A stretch of DNA of 64,000 nt from Eleginops maclovinus (Eukaryota; Chordata; Actinopteri; Perciformes; Eleginopidae): assembly GCF_036324505.1 (NCBI RefSeq), contig NC_086355.1, positions 23,920,018-23,984,017 on the forward strand, written 5' to 3'. A program made the position numbers and the translations under genes. Positions 11,790 through 22,200 of this stretch are shown in pieces (the first letter of the stretch is position 1; each line of letters opens with the position of its first letter). The notes below the pieces were generated by a model. The model searched no databases. It was not told where the DNA came from and saw only the letters and a list, made by a program, of their open reading frames with translations.

Positions 11790-12240
11790 AGGTGGAAGTA
11801 TTCAGATTATTTACTTAAGAAAAAGTAGCATTACTACAGTATAAAAATACTTTTGTTAGAAATATAAGTCCTGCATTAAACGTTGTAAAATTTAAAAAAT
11901 GAAATCATTAAAACCTACTCTTTTTTTTTTACATATATACACACATATTATTTAAAAATATTGTTGTATGTTTATCCCTTCAGTGTTGCATTTGGTAAAA
12001 GTAGGGTTAATTTGAGATATTTATTTGAGATAGATTACTGTTCTACTGAGTATCATAACAGATAATAATAATTCATAATTTATTATTTGATTCATATTTT
12101 TGCATTGATAACCAAAATCAGCAAAGTAACTAAAGCTGTCAGATAAATGTAGTGATAAATGAAGTATAATATTTTTCTAAGAATGTAGTAGTGAAAAGTA
12201 AAATGTGAAAATACTCAAGTAAAGAACCTCAGATACCTTA
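11790..12240. repeat. Family B-like repeat, degraded
   Basis: Contains 'gaggtggaagtattcagatt', 'aagtagcattactacagtat' and 'aaatataagtcctgcattaa' at one end, and 'gaaaatactcaagtaaagaa' at the other. These are typical phrases of a widespread fish repeat that is also seen at 5260 and 50590. Confidence 0.45.
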
Positions 12241-12246
12241 GTATTG

Positions 12247-12760
12247 TATATTATCTTTAATATACATGTCATTGTAAGTATTTCTGTTACATTTTATTGA
12301 TTTCTTTTAGATAACTTCAAGACTTTTTAATTTAGAAGAAGCGATTTACGAGGGAACCCTGAACGCAACAAATGTACGTGTACAGGGAGACATAAATCGG
12401 ACGAAGATGAGCAGTTAGGATCTGGTAACACATTGGTGTGTTTTTTCATGCATGTAATGCCTGTGACACTATTTTACAAGTATATTGTACTTTATCTGTA
12501 ATATACATGTCATTGTAAGTATTTCTGTTTACTTTTTTTTTTTTTCAATTTGGATATTTCTTTTGGGTGACTTCAAGTTGTTATTTTCAAGACTTTTTAA
12601 TTGAGATGCTGCAGATTACGAGCAGACCCTGAATGCAGCAAATGTGAACGTTTACATGGAGACAGAAATACGAAGAAGAGGTGCAGTTTGGATCTGGTAA
12701 GTAACCAAATACTCTTTACTGTAACCTTATTCGTACACGGAATGCCTGTTGCACTATTTT
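12247..12760. repeat. Imperfect tandem duplication, unit about 240-270 bp
   Basis: The blocks 'tatacatgtcattgtaagta' (12261 and 12502), 'caagactttttaatt' (near 12318 and 12588), 'ccctgaa(c/t)gca(a/g)caaatgt' and 'gga(t)ctggtaa' recur in the same order. The offset grows from 241 to 270 bp because the second unit has short insertions. Nothing in either unit looks like a preserved gene. Confidence 0.7.
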
Positions 12761-13066
12761 ATACGTATAACATGTATTGGGGATTGTACATTACGATGTC
12801 CTATCTTTTGTGGCATCGGATAACATCTGCTATCCACAAAAAAGCTCTGAAAAAGTTCGCTTCCTCATTTCCTCTTCTTCAACTTTACCGTTATTAACGC
12901 TAGCCATGTCTGCGCTTACAGGATAACACAGTGACAGACGTGACTCTACAGTCAGTTAAAACGTACATTATTGCTGTCGAGTAAGCTTCTAAATATAGAT
13001 GGTTGCTGTTCCCCTGGAGACTGAGCCCTAAGTATAGGGCTGGCATTCCTCTCAGTGCTTGTTATG

Positions 13067-13196
13067 AGCGGGTATAAGTTAGCAGCAGGTTTGATAATCG
13101 CCGGATATTCGTTTCTTTTTTTCATTTAACTGATTGCGGGGTAAGTCGAAACGAATATCCGGCGAATATCAAACGTGCTGCTAATTTTTACCCGCT
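13067..13196. repeat. 130-bp hairpin (foldback) element
   Basis: A 49-bp left arm (13067-13115) and a 49-bp right arm (13148-13196) are reverse complements at about 45 of 49 positions, with a 32-bp spacer. The arms begin and end with agcggg/cccgct. It could be a short foldback MITE. No convincing target duplication is seen. Confidence 0.75.
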
Positions 13197-13254
13197 AGGG
13201 TCAGTTAGTATGTTGGGAGCTCAGTTGTTAGCAGTAACTACTGCACATAAAAGG

Positions 13255-13440
13255 ACATTACCTCAAGTACTGTACTAGTCATTTTTAGGGACTTGTACTC
13301 TCCATGTTTTGCAACTTTGTACTTCTACTCCACTACATTTCAGAGGTAAATGGTGTACTTGATCTCCACTACATTTATGTTATACCTTTAGTTACTTTAC
13401 AGATCTGGATTAATGATGGTAAAAATAATCAGCCCTTAAA
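13255..13440. repeat. Family B repeat fragment
   Basis: Contains 'cttctactccactacatttc' and 'ctttagttactttacagatc', matching the order in the copy at 5260. Confidence 0.45.
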
Positions 13441-14925
13441 TCAGACTTTAGTTCACCTGGAGTAAATTCAGCAGCTACCCTGCAGTATACAAAGCCATTC
13501 AAACTAGCTGCACCTTTACAGCTCTGATGATCACTAATTAGAATCAAAACATATAGTAATATTCGTTGCATAATGACTACCTTTGCTTTGGGTAATATGT
13601 TCAAAATCACAATATACATTGTTACTGGCTGCCACTTCAATACTTTTTATATGTTCAATAACTTTTATAAGACTGCTATTTCTTTTAATACTTTGAATAT
13701 GTATTTTTTTTATTTTATGAACTTCTTTGTGCTTCTTAATTTAATATGATGATCTTCCTATTTTATTTTCCTATCTTTTATATGGACTTTCCCATTGTTG
13801 AAATAGTCTATATTAAATAAGCAAATGGTAAAGACTATTTTGTCTGTGTGAAATATACTTGACTTAAAGCCTATTTTATACCTTAAACAGTATCAAGAGA
13901 AATTACCATAAACAAATGCAAAACTATTAGCTAGTAGATATATTACAATTAAATAGCCTAGTAATAATAATATTAGAAATATAATATTGGAAATGCATTC
14001 TAATAAAACGACGCAAAATACATCCTCAAAAATTATGTTAACAATTTGGAAGGATGCTTATTTTTCTTTCTTTTATTTAACTGATTTGTGGTCTTAATAT
14101 ATTTGTAAAATCCAACTTCAATTCATGCAGCTACACTGAAGATAAGATATCTGAATATTAATGAAATAGAGCATAATAATAATGAACTTTAATGCTAGTG
14201 CCTCCTCCAAAGACTCAGGGGAATGTACAGTATATCTGATATTCTTTATTTGTTCATTTTTTTCCTGGGTTATAAACACATTGCTACACAGTTATGTGAC
14301 TGTTTCTCTTTGGTTTTGTTTGTTTAACTGACCACATTGCTCTATACAATCAACTCTCAGGTGTTTGAACAAGGCAGAGCGAGGTGTTTTGTCATGCCTC
14401 AGAGCTATTTGCTCACGTGAGCGTGCAATAAGATGAATTAGAGAAACCACCACGTGGTCCCGGAGAATAGAGAGGAGAGCATTGCACCAGCGTGTGGAAA
14501 TCTACTGTCACACAAAGTGTTTCTTCATTAATATTGTAAACGCTTGTTAAAGTGAGTCATGGGCTTCCTCAATGAAAGATGAGTCAATCGTCGTAAAAGT
14601 GTTGTGGCTTTTTTGTTTTTAAAGGTCAAATGCATGGAGCATCTGGATTGTATTTTATCACTGATAAAACAATTTAGTAAAATATGTAATCAGCTGATTG
14701 ACCAGCAACCGTTTTTGAAATGTAGGGATTGTTTTTCACCTATCAAGCAAAGACACAACGCATGTGTGCAGATCTGCTGCTGGTACTCGTCTTCACCCCG
14801 TAGGATACTTTATGAGTTTAATGATTTGCCTTTGGAGCATACCACGTCCACGTACCCATGTCCACCCTGCACCCAGCTGTCAGTGACATGGATCATAGAT
14901 CCTGTCTGTCTTCTAACCACCATTC
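13441..14925. other. Intergenic DNA, no recognised gene
   Basis: AT-rich sequence with short chance ORFs; the longest, at 14604-14948, has no recognisable motif. Nothing else is supportable. Confidence 0.4.
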
Positions 14926-14927
14926 AC

Positions 14928-15175
14928 AACAGAGTGGTGCAGGGATGATGCATTTCTGTAGGCCCACCTGAAAGCAAGCCTCACAAGGGTTCCTTCAACT
15001 AATCAATTGGATTTTTCACTTGAGTTTTGAAATATTGCAGAAAAAATAAAGATCTTTTGCAAGCACATATTTATGATATTTACATGTTTTTTTTAAATGA
15101 TTCTTAATGATCAATAAAGCGCAAATGTGCAGAAGTCAAAAGCTAGCGTTATAAACAATCAACATTACAGTCACA
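14928..15175 (+). repeat. TIR-element family D, partial copy
   Basis: Begins 'cagagtggtgcagggatgat' and runs through 'attttgaaatattgcaga'-type phrases that also occur at 24996-25230. Only the left half is present. Confidence 0.5.
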
Positions 15176-15581
15176 TGGAGGGATGCTCCGGTTTTTGGGG
15201 CCGATCACCGATAGACGATCACCGGAATAAGAATCGGCCAATACCGAAAGCCGATCATAGGGTGGGTTATGGGGATCTTCCATTTATAGTGAATTAAATT
15301 GTCGTTGTTGCGTTCCACCATGAGGGATTTCTGCTTCATACACGTTGCATAGCTAGTGGCATTTTTATATGTACAAAACTGGTTTGGCACGAATAACTTA
15401 GATAGACTTCTTGTACCTTAATACATGAAGTAAAGAGCGCTATCACAAAGCAAAACTTCACAACAACAACAACCGTCATGCCTCGTCATGTTCGGTGTAA
15501 TGTGGTTTGCCCCTTTTTAGCCACTTGTTAGCATCCGCTGTTGTTACGTCACATAGAAGCTCCAGACCCAGGGGTTATTAC

Positions 15582-16527
15582 CAGTGTTGGGTGTAACGTG
15601 TTACAAAAGTAACAGAGTTACAGTAATGTATTACTTTTTGCTGTAACGCAGTAATATAACGCATTACTTCTGAAATGTGAGTAATATAATACCCGTTACA
15701 ATTCTCAGTAACGCAGTTACAACACATTTTAACACAAAATGATGTGGTGTTTTGTTTCTAAGAATTCACAAACATCGCGAGACATTCCGACACCGGAGAA
15801 ATAATTGTGCAGGTAGAATAGTAACTCAGTAAGCCTGTTTAATGCTGGTTAAGAGGGCTGCAGAAACAGATTCACAATGCAGAGCTGCAGGCTCACAATG
15901 CAGAGCTGCAGACTCGGAGAATAGAAAAGAGAAAGACAGGAGTGCACGCAGGCCAAAGAAACAGAGGGTCACTTTCTCTGGTCTGCTGCTTGAACCTTGA
16001 GAAGTTCAGAGACTAGTGGCAGAGTGTTGGAGATCTGCAGCCTCTGTCCTCTGTGGAATCGCTGGCTTTTAGAAAGCTTGTCAGCCAAATCCCCGTTAAC
16101 ACACCAATGACAAGGTGAGCTAACGTTGAATAGAGACTCGTTCATATACAGCAGGTCACAGGGCCGTGCAGAGGCTCCACTAACATGTTATTAATAACAC
16201 ACAGAGACGTCATGTTACCGGCATCACATATTATTCAGCCCACTTAAACGGAGCATGAGTTTAGTGTCTAGCTCTTTTCCTAATGTTCAGCATGTACTGC
16301 CAGATAGATAGATAGCTTTAATTAATGAGCTGCAATAAAGTACATTTCAGCATTTAAAGCCATACTTTAGAGGTGATTTTGGTGAAAGTAACTCAAAGTA
16401 ACGCAAAAGTAGTGTAACGCATTACAGTTCAGAGACAGTAATAATGTAACGTAACTTATTACTTTAAAAAGACAGTAATAAGTAATATGTACTGTATTAC
16501 ATTTTGGAAGTAACTTGCCCAACACTG
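15582..16527. mobile_element. hAT-like TIR element, 946 bp, non-autonomous
   Basis: Ends are CAGTGTTGGG and CCCAACACTG. Subterminal regions on both sides are rich in 'gtaac/gttac' repeats of opposite polarity. The flanking octamers gttattac and gtatttac look like a mutated 8-bp target duplication. The interior (about 15750-16370) has no transposase ORF, so mobilisation would need an enzyme from elsewhere. Confidence 0.7.
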
Positions 16528-17070
16528 GTATTTACTGATGTATTTATGTCGTAGAAGAAAATGCAAACATCTCTTCAGCTTGTGTAAAACCACGTTTCTT
16601 TTTTTTTCTTTTTTTAAACACAATCACATTCAAAATCACATTTGAGATGAAGGAACGAAAAATGGTTAAATGCTGACTCATTTTCAGGTTTAAAAACTAA
16701 TTTCTGTTCCATTTCGTTGGTGAATATTTGGCGCAGTTTTACTATAGCCGTGTTGCAGGTACAGCTGTGTGATGGAAGATATCGGCTCTATGATTAGGGT
16801 GTCATGACCTAGAACTATTCGTGTTATAATGTAACTTTTAAATGTCACCATTTTATCCACAACTAATTATGTAAAATCATATTTTTTTATATGTGGACAT
16901 TTGTCTCAGTGTTGATATAACTGATTGCCAAACATATTTAAATACATTCTATCACCTAAGTTATCAAATAAAACCCAACAAATGAATAATGATGACTGTA
17001 ACTCAGGAAGACAACTGCTCAACAACATTTTGCCACAGGAGAGCTTCTCCCCAGAGCCAGGCGTCACAGT

Positions 17071-17117
17071 TTGTGTGTGTATGTGTGTTGTGTGTGTGTG
17101 TGTATGTATGTGTGTGT
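17071..17117. repeat. Interrupted (GT)n microsatellite
   Basis: GT dinucleotides with a few ATG and TTG interruptions. Confidence 0.85.
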
Positions 17118-17194
17118 CCCTCCCAGCGTGGTACAGCCTTAACAACTGACTCTGTACTGTAACACACAACAGTTCCTTGTGCCCAGGCAGTCAA

Positions 17195-17957
17195 GGTTTC
17201 AAGGTTTTATTTGTCATATGCACAGCAGATACAGCGTATATGTTGGCAATGAAAATGTTATATCCCATGCTCCTCCAACAACTCAACATACATGGTGCAA
17301 ATAAGATAAATCAAATAGTGCAAAAAGAGAGAAGAATATTTACGTATATATGTATATGGCAGATATGTGTAACATATATGTGTACTATAAACAGATGTGA
17401 GTAGACATTCACAGAGCTCAGGAGTTCAGCAGTCTTATAGCCTGTGGTATAAAACTGTCTCTGAGTCTGGTGGTCTTGGTCCGGATGCTGCGGTACCGTC
17501 TGCCAGACGGCAGCAGACAGAACAGATTGTTGCTGGGGTGATGGGGGTCCTTTATTATCCTACCGGCCTTCTTCCTACACCGCTGGGTGTAGAGGTCCTC
17601 CATGGATGGCAGCTCCGTCCTGGTGATGTGCTGAGCAGTTTTCACCACCCTCTGTAGAGTCTTACGGTTGAGGGTGGTGCAATTGCCATACCAGGTGGTG
17701 ATGCAGCCAGTCAGGATACTCTCGATGGTGCACCTGTAGAAGTTGCAGAGTATCCTTGAGTCCATGTTGAACTTCCGCAGCCTGCGGAGGAACAAGAGCC
17801 GCTGTCGAGCCGTCTTGGATATGACCCTGGTGTGATGTGTCCATGTCAGGTCCTCACTGATGTTTACCCCGAGGACCCTGAAGCTGCTGACTCTCTCCAC
17901 AGGAGTCCTGCTACTGTAGGAGGCTACAGTAGTTAAATAGAGGTGATCAGGTATCAT
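17195..17957 (-). pseudogene. 5'-truncated LINE: C-terminal part of a non-LTR reverse transcriptase
   Basis: A 179-codon open frame on the minus strand reads as the region after the catalytic palm of a fish LINE reverse transcriptase. It contains FRVLGVNISEDLTW, RQRLLFLRRLRKF, NFYRCTIESILTGC and a final SFIPQAIRLLNS. The frame is followed toward 17195 by a 3' UTR and a tail with 'gacaaataaaaccttgaa'. No endonuclease or catalytic YxDD block is present, so this is a dead-on-arrival copy. Related tails without coding sequence lie at 55855-56025 (minus) and 57955-58015 (plus). The frame is still open, which suggests a fairly recent insertion. Confidence 0.75.
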
Positions 17958-17994
17958 TCATTCCTATGTAAGCTGCTCAGTGGCACACATAACT

Positions 17995-18130
17995 GGATTA
18001 GGTTAACTGAAAACAATAATATTAAGTTGAACCTAATAAAACCATATTATTGCTTTCATCTAACCTACAGTAATACAGTCATGTGAAATCTGTTGCATTT
18101 AATGAAAGTCAACGTTTCAGTTTCTTCAGT
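17995..18130. repeat. Palindromic MITE family C copy
   Basis: Contains 'aataatattaagttgaacct' and its near-inverse 'atattattgctttcatctaa', then 'aaagtcaacgtttcagtttc'. It lacks the left end. Confidence 0.6.
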
Positions 18131-18639
18131 TTACCACACGCTCTCTCAGCAGCATGACTGGTTTGCTGAAGCAGGAAGTTGTTTGGTGGATCTGTGTTCT
18201 CGGCTCTCCTTTAGCACAACACTGTGATCAACGTCACTGATGCAAACACAGATGACGAATTAAGAGTGCAACAGGGCAATATTTGACTTGCTCCAACACG
18301 ATTCCCACGCTATAAAGTCCTACAGGGATGATGTAGTTTTGTTGTCTAACCAGGAAGTGGAGGACTCATCCTGGAGGATAGTGTTTCAGACACTAACTTC
18401 GCTGAACTGCTTGTGTTCTCCTGCTTCTGCTGTGCTTTTGTTGTTACACATCCCCACTGGAATATGATTGTTTGTTTGTGTGATACTACTTTTCCCAACT
18501 TCAAAATTCAGTTTTAGTTTTTTTTTGTTTTGTGTTGGTTGTTATAGGAAGAAGACACATACAGTAAAGTATATAGATGCATACAAACATGCACATTTTG
18601 TTATACAAGACACAGTACAAATACACACAGCTGAGCACA

Positions 18640-18835
18640 TGCATTTTGGAGAGGTCCAGAGCGGAGAGGCAGCCAGTCGGTGCCGGAACCCGGGAGCCTT
18701 GCTCAAGGGCACCTCGGCAGGGGCCAGGAGGTAAACTGGCACCTCTCAAGCTACCAGTCTACTCCGTGTTTTTTATTGGTCCGATCAGGACGTGAACCCA
18801 AGGCCAAGTCCCTACAGACTGTGCCACTGCCCCTC
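18640..18835 (-). repeat. tRNA-derived SINE, minus orientation
   Basis: On the minus strand it starts with a tRNA-like head ('ggcagtggcacagtctgtag'), followed by the body seen on the plus strand as 'gagccttgctcaagggcacc'. This is a common teleost SINE type. It lies about 180 bp upstream of the first kelch exon. Confidence 0.55.
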
Positions 18836-19034
18836 AAACAAACTGAACTACAGTCAGCGTCCTTTTTCATTTGTATCTTTAAGCTTAGTAGTGCGGAAGG
18901 AATGAGTCCATAGGGGTGTAATAGACGGCTGTTTGAAAACAGACTTGGCTAAAGGTGCATTCATTACCTAATGTGCTAACTTTTCTCAAATCCCAAATGT
19001 TGCTTCATTTAGAAAATGGTCATGAGAGCGGACG

Positions 19035-19203
19035 ATGCAGGACATGAGTGAGTGTAGTCCCTGCCTGTGGACGCGGCTCCCTCACAGCAGCCGGTCCCCC
19101 TGTGACCGCTACAAGCATGCCTGCTGCAGCTCTGGTGGACATGTCTACATCCTTGGAGGACGAGACAACAGCAGTCTGAGGGACTTCTGGAGTTACAGCG
19201 TGG
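19035..19203 (+). CDS. Kelch gene coding exon 1
   Basis: Starts at the ATG of [10 protein letters not shown]. An in-frame TGA at 19023 rules out upstream extension in this exon. Encodes WTRL...RYKHACC...[17 protein letters not shown], the first kelch repeat. The donor is GTGG|GTAAGG, phase 1. Two earlier ATGs (19016 and 19022) open an overlapping out-of-frame uORF. Confidence 0.75.
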
Positions 19204-22200
19204 GTAAGGGTCACAGTGGACTATACCGAATACTTTGAAGCTTCGGAGCTTTGCTAAATAAACATTTTAAATTCCAATAACTCAAGACCATTGTATAGTC
19301 AACGTTGATAGAAAAAGATTGACATATTTTATTGAACAGAGTATTCAGCTTCAATTTATATTTGCAATTTATAGGGCGATGACGTCATCAAATATGTGTT
19401 GTGAATTATTATTTGAATCCAATAGTAAAATTGACATGATTATATTGTTTAGTTTAAAAACAGTTAGGAGAAAAGTATTTACATTATTTACAGTAGATAT
19501 TTGGAGAATGTTACTTCCTGATGGTAAAATTATTAGTTTGAATGTGATAATGTGAGACCTTTATTTTGATGAACAGGAAGTAATGTGTAATACGTATTCG
19601 TTGTATAAGGATTCCAGAGATGAAGTCGCAAGTCGCAACCTGCTTTAGTTTAAATAAATACTACTTCTTTGTAATACTGTAATAGTGCATTTGGAAGTAA
19701 AGTTCCGTTCAAAGAAAACGTTTGATCATCATTAGAAGCTTAAAACTACACAACATTTTGGTGCCGAAACCCGGGAATTGAAGATTGAATTGACTGTGTC
19801 GAAGTTGGAAGCTAACGCTAGCTACTTTGGCAGCAGAGATGGCCGAGCGTTTTGAACGGATGAAGAAGAAGAGAAAGACGGTATGCACATCTACAACGAA
19901 GTTGTTGAATCGCTTAGAGGAGGAGGTGATCAATGAGGTGCCCGACTGTGATAAACTTCGTGAAATGCTGTCAGTATTGTCGACCAAGGAAGATATTTTA
20001 ATGGACTTAAACAAAGGCATTGAAGATGAAACGTCGACAGACGACCTTGAGACGGAGATTGCTAGTACTCAGGAATACCAGGACCGCATTACCACGCTGA
20101 AGGCTCGTGCCACGAGGCTCATTCAGCCTGCACGTGATAACGTGAGTGTGCGGGTGAGCAATGCAAGTTCGAACTCCGTGAGACCAGTGAGTAGACAGAC
20201 TGTTAAACTACCGAAGCTGGTGATAGAGAAATACAGTGGAGAAATTAGCCAGTGGCAAGAATTCTGGTCTCAGTATGAAACGGCTATTCATGAGAATGAT
20301 GCACTGTGTAAGAGGGAGAAATTTACCTATCTGAGATCCTATTTGACTGGAGCAGCAGCAAGAGCTGTTGCAGGGCTTACTTTGAATGATAGCAATTATG
20401 ACGCTGCAGTTGAATTGCTCCGCAATCGTTTTGGAAGGAAAGACATTGTAATTAGTGCACACATGTCCAAACTACTGAGCTTAACCCCTGTGAAAAGGTC
20501 ATCAGATGTTGCAGCACTCAGGCACCTGTACGACGAATGTGAAATACAGATTCGCAGTCTAGAGTCCATGGGAGTTCACAGTGACACATATGGCTGCCTG
20601 CTATGTCCAGTACTGCTCCAGCTTCTGCCGGAAGACATAGCACTAGTCTACACGCGCAAGTCAGACCCCAATGACGAATGGAAGGTGCCAGAGCTCATCC
20701 AGTTCCTGCAAAAAGAGGTCCAAAGCAGAGAGAGAGCACTTCAGCTTACCAGACCAGGTAACACTCAAAGAGACATTCCACCAAGTAATAAACCATTCAG
20801 TAGGCCAGCACCCCCTTATGAAAACAGACCTAAAAAATGGAACGTGCCCTCAGCTACTGCGTTGCACACAGCAAGTAATGCACCACAGATCTGCATATAT
20901 TGTGACAGTGCTAACCATAAACCAGAACATTGTACTGAGAATTCTGTGTCTACTCGCAAAGAAAAATTAAGAAAGCTTGGAAGATGCTACGTGTGCCTTG
21001 GCCCAAAACACATAGCAAAATTCTGCAAAGTTAAAGGTGTTTCATGCCCTCTGTGTGGTCGCAGACATCACCAGTCAGTTTGTGAGCAAGGTGAAGCAAA
21101 GGCAGATGTGGACAGTGGCAGCACAGAGGCTGTTGTGTCCTCTGTGTCCAGCACAGCGAAACAGAAAGCTAATTCACAGAACACAGTGTTGCTCCAGACA
21201 GTGAAAGCATGGACAGAGGGCCCAGCAGGGAGAAAAATCGTACGCTGTCTGTTAGATGGAGGCAGCCAGAGAAGCTTCATTCATGAGGGTGTGGTGAAAG
21301 CCTTAAGATTACCAGTGGTAAGACAAGAAACGCTGCATCTACACACCTTTGGATCTACAGCTCATGTGAAGGCACAGCGTAACATTGTGAAGGTCTCTCT
21401 GGAAAATGTGTGGAACACACAGCAAAGGATTGAGATTGAAGCTGTGGAAACCCCTCAAGTATGCTCGGCAGTGATAAAGGTCCCCAGTGAACCCATCCAA
21501 GAGGAGCTCAGGAGAAAAGGTCTGCAGCTTGCTGATTTTCCACTGGACGGCCCTGATGACCCAGAACTGTCGATGCTCATAGGGGCAGACTATTACTGGA
21601 AAGTGGTGTCAGGCAAAGTCCAGAGAATAACAGAATCACTAGTGGCCGTAGAAAGCAGCTTCGGGTGGGCTTTGCAGGGGCCAGTTTCAACATCCAGTGT
21701 AACTGATGCTACTTGTATGCACATCAGCCTAGAAGAGGACACACAGATCTCAAAACAGCTACATGCCTTTTGGGAGGTGGAGTCACTGGGCATTGTTAAT
21801 GAGAAGGCCCAGAGTGCAGTGGAAACTGACGCTCTACAGAACTTTGAACAGACTGTGACACACAAAGATGACCGCTACCAAGTTGAGTTACCATGGCGAC
21901 CTGACAAACCGACACTCCCAGACAACTTCCGAGTGGCTAAAGGACGGTTCGAAGGCCTCAAGAGGAGACTCAAAATGGATGCAACCCTGTACTCAAGGTA
22001 CAATGATGTCATACAGGATTATCTGCAGCAAGGCATCTGTGAGGATGTACCTGAGGATGTGTCAGCGGCAGAGCAGCCAGAGGCTGTGAGATACTACATG
22101 CCACATCATGCTGTTCTTCGAGAAGATAAGGTAACAACTAAACCGAGAATTGTATTTGATGCATCATCACATGAGGAAGGTTGCCCCTCCCTAAATGACT

